Positions 59,635 through 64,000 of a stretch of 64,000 nt of DNA are shown one piece after another. The notes beneath the pieces were generated by a model, which saw nothing but the letters and a program-made list of their open reading frames with translations, was not told the origin of the DNA and did not search any database. The translations under genes and the position numbers were made by a program. This DNA is from Fasciola hepatica (lineage: Eukaryota; Platyhelminthes; Trematoda; Plagiorchiida; Fasciolidae), in the NCBI GenBank assembly GCA_948099385.1, contig CANUEZ040000020.1, positions 11,425,501 to 11,489,500 on the forward strand, written 5' to 3'. How positions within the stretch are numbered: position 1 is the stretch's first letter; each line of letters opens with the position of its first letter.

Positions 59635-60739
59635 GTGAGTGAATGATTCACACAGTTTTATGGATACTCGTCGATCGCATTATTGTGAGGTAACCTATCA
59701 TACAGTGTCAGCATTTGATTATGAAGACCAGCGTATAGTCATCAAAACGTCCTACCGATATTCCTCCCAGAGTGTTGGGGATCATCGTCAATGGGTGCCC
59801 GACAAACTACTGCCAAGGAATAGCGAACCAGTTACTTTTCGTTAGACGTTTCTGAATGTTATCTTCGGAAAAACACGATTCTGACAAATGTTACGATGGC
59901 AACCGGAATTCGTTATTGCTGAAAGAAGACCATTCCCTGATTGATTACCTAATCTCATCTATTGTCAGGTAACGATTACCTGTTGCATCAGAACGATGTT
60001 CATTGATAATGAATGGGAAAATGCGTTCGACGATTGCGCATTAAGTATTCCGGTTAAACCTGAATGTCACATGCACTGCGATAGTTAGTGTACAGAGCCA
60101 GGCACATCCAGAATGGGGAAGACTGGAATTACAAGTATGTACGTCGTAAGATTTGCTTACAACATACTCGATTGTAAATGAGACAAAAATTGGAACCACT
60201 GGCTGGAAAGTACCAGTCTACCACGGAGAAATCCATGTGTGTTTCAGGATGATCTGAATACCTGGTTCCGATACACCTATTAAGTTGAGTGTTGTTCTTA
60301 CCGGTAGACATGAGGCTAAAGAGCACTGCTTCACACATAGAGACTTTCAAATCACCGCCAAATCTAAGACCTTCTATGAACAGTCATCACAAGGTCTTCC
60401 TGTTGGTAGTGGAACGCTGAAAATGACCATCTTTATTGATCAAGGCGGCTTTTGCTTCTATTTGATGCCACTTACAAATACATTTCAAGGGCTTTTTCAT
60501 TAGGACGGGAGAATATCGAAATGTTTCCAAAGTGAACTGGAAACACTTGGGGGTTCGGGGTTCGAAGCTCGCCACCACCGCAGGTCACGTCCCAGTTCGA
60601 CATCTTCGAAATAGTAAGCCATATTCTCCGAGTGGATTTTGCCCGATACGCATCGGAAGCACTTCCTTAGCACCTCGTACATTACCATCGGAGTTAAACA
60701 TGTTTTCTGATCGCCTACCTGCCTCAGTAATTTCAAAAT
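59635..60739. other. Start of the next gene 2 intron; no further exon recognised
   Basis: Follows the exon 6 donor. Small ORFs at 59639-59845 and 60285-60503 show no CtBP-like motif. A box B-like string (ggggttcgaagctcg) near 60557-60571 hints at another tRNA-derived repeat, but no body was found. Confidence 0.4.
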
Positions 60740-61742
60740 TTAGTTAGTCCCTTCGCTTATTTTTCGGCGACTTTACTGGGAGTGACTTTAATTTTCTCCC
60801 CACGCTTGGCCTGAAAAATTTAGTACGTTTTCTCACCAGACGTGACGCACAACTACACGTGGTTCTTACAAACAGACCGCAGTTGTTCAATCTTCAAAAG
60901 CACTCATCCCTGATCAGCTCTGGTCACTGTATCTTGAAAATATTTCTGACAGTGTATAGTAAGACCAACCACCGCACTGTGTTCAGAAGACCATCCAGAC
61001 AAATGATGCAGAAGAATTGTTCACCCGACAACGTGGTCATGTTAAGGGCTCTGGTTACCTCAACCGATTTTTCCGTGTTTTCAAACCCCAACCATTCTAT
61101 CTTTTGTGAATACGTCACCGATTACCTTAATTTTTTATTTAATTCTTGTGGCCCGTTTGAAACTGTCTACATTTAAACTGATCTATATTCTTCAGCAGCC
61201 CTTAAACAGTTGCGAAGAAAGAAAGAACAGGCCTACAAACATAGAGGGAGAGAATGCAAGTCAAAAAGCTCACCAAACTGATCAGATATGAAGTTAAATG
61301 CCTGAACAACTTGTGTATAGATTCCATCCCAGGAGAAGTCAGTTGTCGTGGTATTTGAAAAGCCATGAAACACATATGTGGCAGTAGCTCATGAAACAAA
61401 AAAGAAAACATTGATGTTGGAAAACCTAATTCCGATTTCAGCTCAGTATCGCAGGCTGGTTCCGTGCCAGTCTTCAACAATTCATCTCAGTCATGAGCTA
61501 TCGAACTCTCCATGGTTTTCGATTAGTTGTGCAAAGTGAAGATAAATGAAGCTCCTGGTTCAGATGAGCTACCATCTGTTGTACTCAAGGAGTGTGGGCT
61601 GAGGCCCTTTTGGTTCAACTAGCCAATATCTTCAATAACTGTCTGGCAAGGGAAAAATCCCTGACTTCCGGGGTCTGGCCAAGATAAAAGCTGTCCCCGA
61701 GAAAGAACCCCATGGCCTGCAGTTGTGTGATGTTCAAATCGT

Positions 61743-62138
61743 TTGAGAGGCTTTTATTACCGTGGATTAACTTGGGGTCTGCTGCAGAAGACACACAAGT
61801 TTGCTTATCGGTCTTCGGGCTCCACACTTAACGCCGTGGCTTACATAGTCCACCCAGTAGCTTCGGCACTAGACAGAAAAAGTAAAACTGTCAGAGTGGT
61901 GTTTTTAGATTATAAAAATGCGTTTGGTTGCCTAGATGGATCAGTATTGCTCGGTATGCTCTCCGTTGACTCACAGGTCTGCAGGCTGATTTCAGAATAT
62001 CTCACTGACGGGGGACATTTCAGTTGTTTCAGCGGCCAGAAGTCCTCTTCTCTTCTAGTTGACTCTGGTGTATTAAAAGGTGCAGTTTTTCTCCTTTTTT
62101 CTTTTCTCCGTACACTAAACAACTTCCGATCCCGTTGA
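61743..62138 (+). pseudogene. CR1/Pido-like copy J reverse transcriptase core
   Basis: The frame reads HKFAYRSSGSTLNAVAYIV, motif A VRVVFLDYKNAFGCLDGSVLL and VDSGVLKGAVF in order over about 130 residues. Motif A retains its Asp. Motif C (YADD) is not readable; the sequence after VFLL turns to FSFLRTLNN. Other frames nearby hold further pieces. Confidence 0.8.
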
Positions 62139-62324
62139 CGTTCATTGACTACAAATGAACCGACAATGTAGTTTTCGGGTGTGAATTCCCGACACCCGAA
62201 GGAACTTCGCAAACTTAGATTAGACTAAAGGAGGTTGTTTACTGGTCCGCATTCCACTATCTTGTACTGAATGCTTTTAAATGCCAAGATGTATTATTTT
62301 CCTCTTTTTACTGCATGCTTGCGC

Positions 62325-62505
62325 ATGAGTGTAGTGGCAGAGGTACACCCCATAGCCACGAAGGCCCGCTGCACTGTTAGGGATGACCGACAACTAGACC
62401 CTAAGACTTGGAGTGGAGAACCATGTGAGGTCCCAATTGATCATATGTTTTAACGACCCGGACGACAGTGGATTACTGTCTACCACCACACAGAGCCCTC
62501 ACTAA
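62325..62505 (-). mobile_element. SINE family 2 fragment inside CR1-like copy J
   Basis: Matches 18365-18545 in sequence, orientation and position within the LINE, so it was present before the two copies separated. It lacks the tRNA-like head seen at 35061-35134. Confidence 0.65.
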
Positions 62506-63165
62506 CAGGTTTCCTTCCCTATCTGGAAAGAATAAAACCATACCAGTATCACCAACGAGTAAATATCTTGGTGTTACAATATCCTATAATCTTTCATGGT
62601 CCAGACGGGTTCAGCAGACTTTTTGTACAGTGAGAAAGTTGTCACTTTTCTCTCTCCGTCTAACATTACTTCCCCGTCAGAAATCAGTTGATTTTTAAAT
62701 GTATGACTACATGTCTTCCCCTACACTGGTTTTGCTGCTCTCCAGTTGTTTGTCCCGGCCTAATGAAGAAAGATTTTAGATTGATAGTAAGATCTATAAA
62801 ACACATCTTCAAGTGCAGTGGTATACCCAGAGGTACACTTGTTGATACTATCACTGATAAACTCTTCCATGCTTGTGACCAGTAAACTCCAAAGATACTC
62901 TCAAACATACACCATCTTCTACACAACGAACTTTCAAAAGCTGTGTCATCAAAATGCACATGCTGGAAGTCCAAATTCCTATCTGCTTGCACTTCTGCAT
63001 ATCGCAATTATTTTTTTCCGTATCATGCTTGTTTGTTTGTTGATCCGGTGAAGGTCATCAAAGACATACGAAACTGTTTAATTGGATGAAAGTTACCATA
63101 ATTTGTTCGCATTTTTGTGTCCAGAGATACGGTGCATAAAGCTACTACCAACTAGACTTAACTTG

Positions 63166-63460
63166 ACTAGACTTAGTAACTTTCCCCTTCCGGAAAAAAC
63201 ATCAAAGGAAGTGCTAAAGCCTATCACTCTAAGATGGTTGGGACTTGTGCTGCACATTTTTTGAGGTGGGATTCTTCTACGCACCGCATTCATTGAGGCT
63301 ATCAGTGGTTAGAAGATGAGCAAGGGTGGCCAGTTCGTGACGTGGGAGAAAAGCCTGACCTATGGTTTCAGCCATGTGGATGGTGATAGGTTTCGTGGTT
63401 GGGGGTCCAAGTGATCCATCAATCAGTGATTACGTATAAAGAAGGGTGTGGTCAGGTGCG
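63166..63460 (+). mobile_element. RTE-type LINE C-terminal fragment, downstream of copy J
   Basis: Reads EVLKPITLRWLGLVLHIF, then GGQFVTWEKSLT and GFSHVDGDRFRGWGSK in the right order for the LINE C-terminus (LRWLGHVL ... GGQTKTW ... LSHVGRCRLPGWG). It follows the end of CR1-like copy J directly, so J may have been inserted in this LINE, but the upstream half was not found. Confidence 0.65.
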
Positions 63461-64000
63461 GCGATCAGCATTAATGTTATATTCACTGTCTTTCTTTATC
63501 GACATGATATTGCTATTTGGACTTATTTTCTTTCTTTTTTTACTCTGTTATGTTTTTAATCTTCTACCGAGTTTCTCACCGAGAGACGGCCACCAGAACT
63601 ACAGCACCGTAAGCATGGTTACCGGTTGTTCTAAATGAACTGAACTGTATTTCAAGTAGATAAAGCGAAAATAATACCATAAATATTATTATCCGATTAC
63701 TCGCAAATTTTGTTCAGTTTTCCGGACATTTAGCTGATGACAGAGCGATGTATCCCCTGGGTCAAGGCTGCAACAGCCACAGTCAGTTCAGGGGAGGGTT
63801 TTCGTGTACAACCGTTTCACTTTGCTCGTTAAGAACCATAAGAAATGCAATGCATCTTCGTGGAATCCCAGCTGGAACTCAGACCCACCACATCCTATCA
63901 CGAGCCACACACGTTAGACATTAGTCTATCTGAATTGACTCACAAATCAAAATTGATTCCATTATTCCAGTTACTTACAGTATACATCTCCCTATTGTTT
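63461..64000. other. End of window, nothing recognised
   Basis: Pyrimidine-rich sequence and short ORFs only. No sign of the expected next exon of gene 2. Confidence 0.4.

Larger units (their letters stand above)
60740..63165 (+). mobile_element. CR1/Pido-like LINE copy J, with RT but decayed
   Basis: From an endonuclease end (FGDFTGSDFNF-type, then VLTNRPQLFNLQKHSSLISS at 60859-60918) through SPDNVVMLRALVTSTDFSVFS, a linker (61150-61700), the RT (61740-62150) and the C-terminal SPTSKYLGVTISYNLSWS and FRLIVRSIKH blocks (62540-62820). It shares the same order, the same SINE insertion and the same 3' tail (CTACTAC then short ACTTGACT-like repeats) as copy D, but keeps the roughly 850 bases that D has lost. 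Confidence 0.8.

Overview
The window is eukaryotic DNA from an invertebrate with a repeat-rich genome. It has spliced genes with kilobase-scale introns, long (TA)n tracts, tRNA-derived SINEs and many decayed retrotransposons. The reverse transcriptase and endonuclease remnants resemble the RTE-type, CR1/Pido-type and Penelope-like elements known from trematodes, so a digenean fluke is the best guess. This is inferred from element style and was not tested by any search. No prokaryotic operons, rRNA genes or CRISPR arrays were seen.

Layout. 1-5.4 kb: an RTE-type LINE tail split by a Penelope-like element (PLE1), then a second PLE (PLE2) flanked by inverted copies of its own 3' end. 6-12 kb: the last three exons of a plus-strand gene (gene 1), possibly a moonraker-like centriolar protein, with a SINE, a (TA)n tract at a splice acceptor and a 152-bp palindrome in its introns. 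13.7-25.2 kb: stacked LINEs, including a CR1-like element inside an opposite-strand RTE-type LINE, followed by a long plus-strand RTE-type LINE. 25-40 kb: mostly unassigned DNA with SINEs, one inverted SINE pair and a LINE 3' end. 40.1-59.6 kb: a large plus-strand gene (gene 2) of six recognisable exons. 60.7-63.5 kb: a second CR1-like copy and another RTE-type tail.

Gene 2 is the main discovery. Exon 1 and the start of exon 2 encode a THAP zinc-finger domain. Exons 3 to 6 encode a divergent C-terminal-binding-protein (CtBP)/D-2-hydroxyacid-dehydrogenase fold. All five splice junctions agree in phase and read through without a stop. A THAP-CtBP fusion is known from Caenorhabditis elegans CTBP-1. 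This copy differs in having a roughly 500-residue low-complexity linker from a single 1.6-kb exon. Where CtBP proteins carry the NAD-binding GxGxxG loop, the spliced sequence has no glycines, which suggests a pseudoenzyme corepressor. The 3' end of the gene, including the expected catalytic Arg/Glu/His region, was not found and is probably beyond the window.

The transposons show a readable order of events: PLE1 went into a LINE, a CR1-like element went into a LINE, and a SINE fragment sits at the same internal site in two CR1-like copies. One nearly complete LINE lies antisense in the 9.2-kb intron 4 of gene 2.
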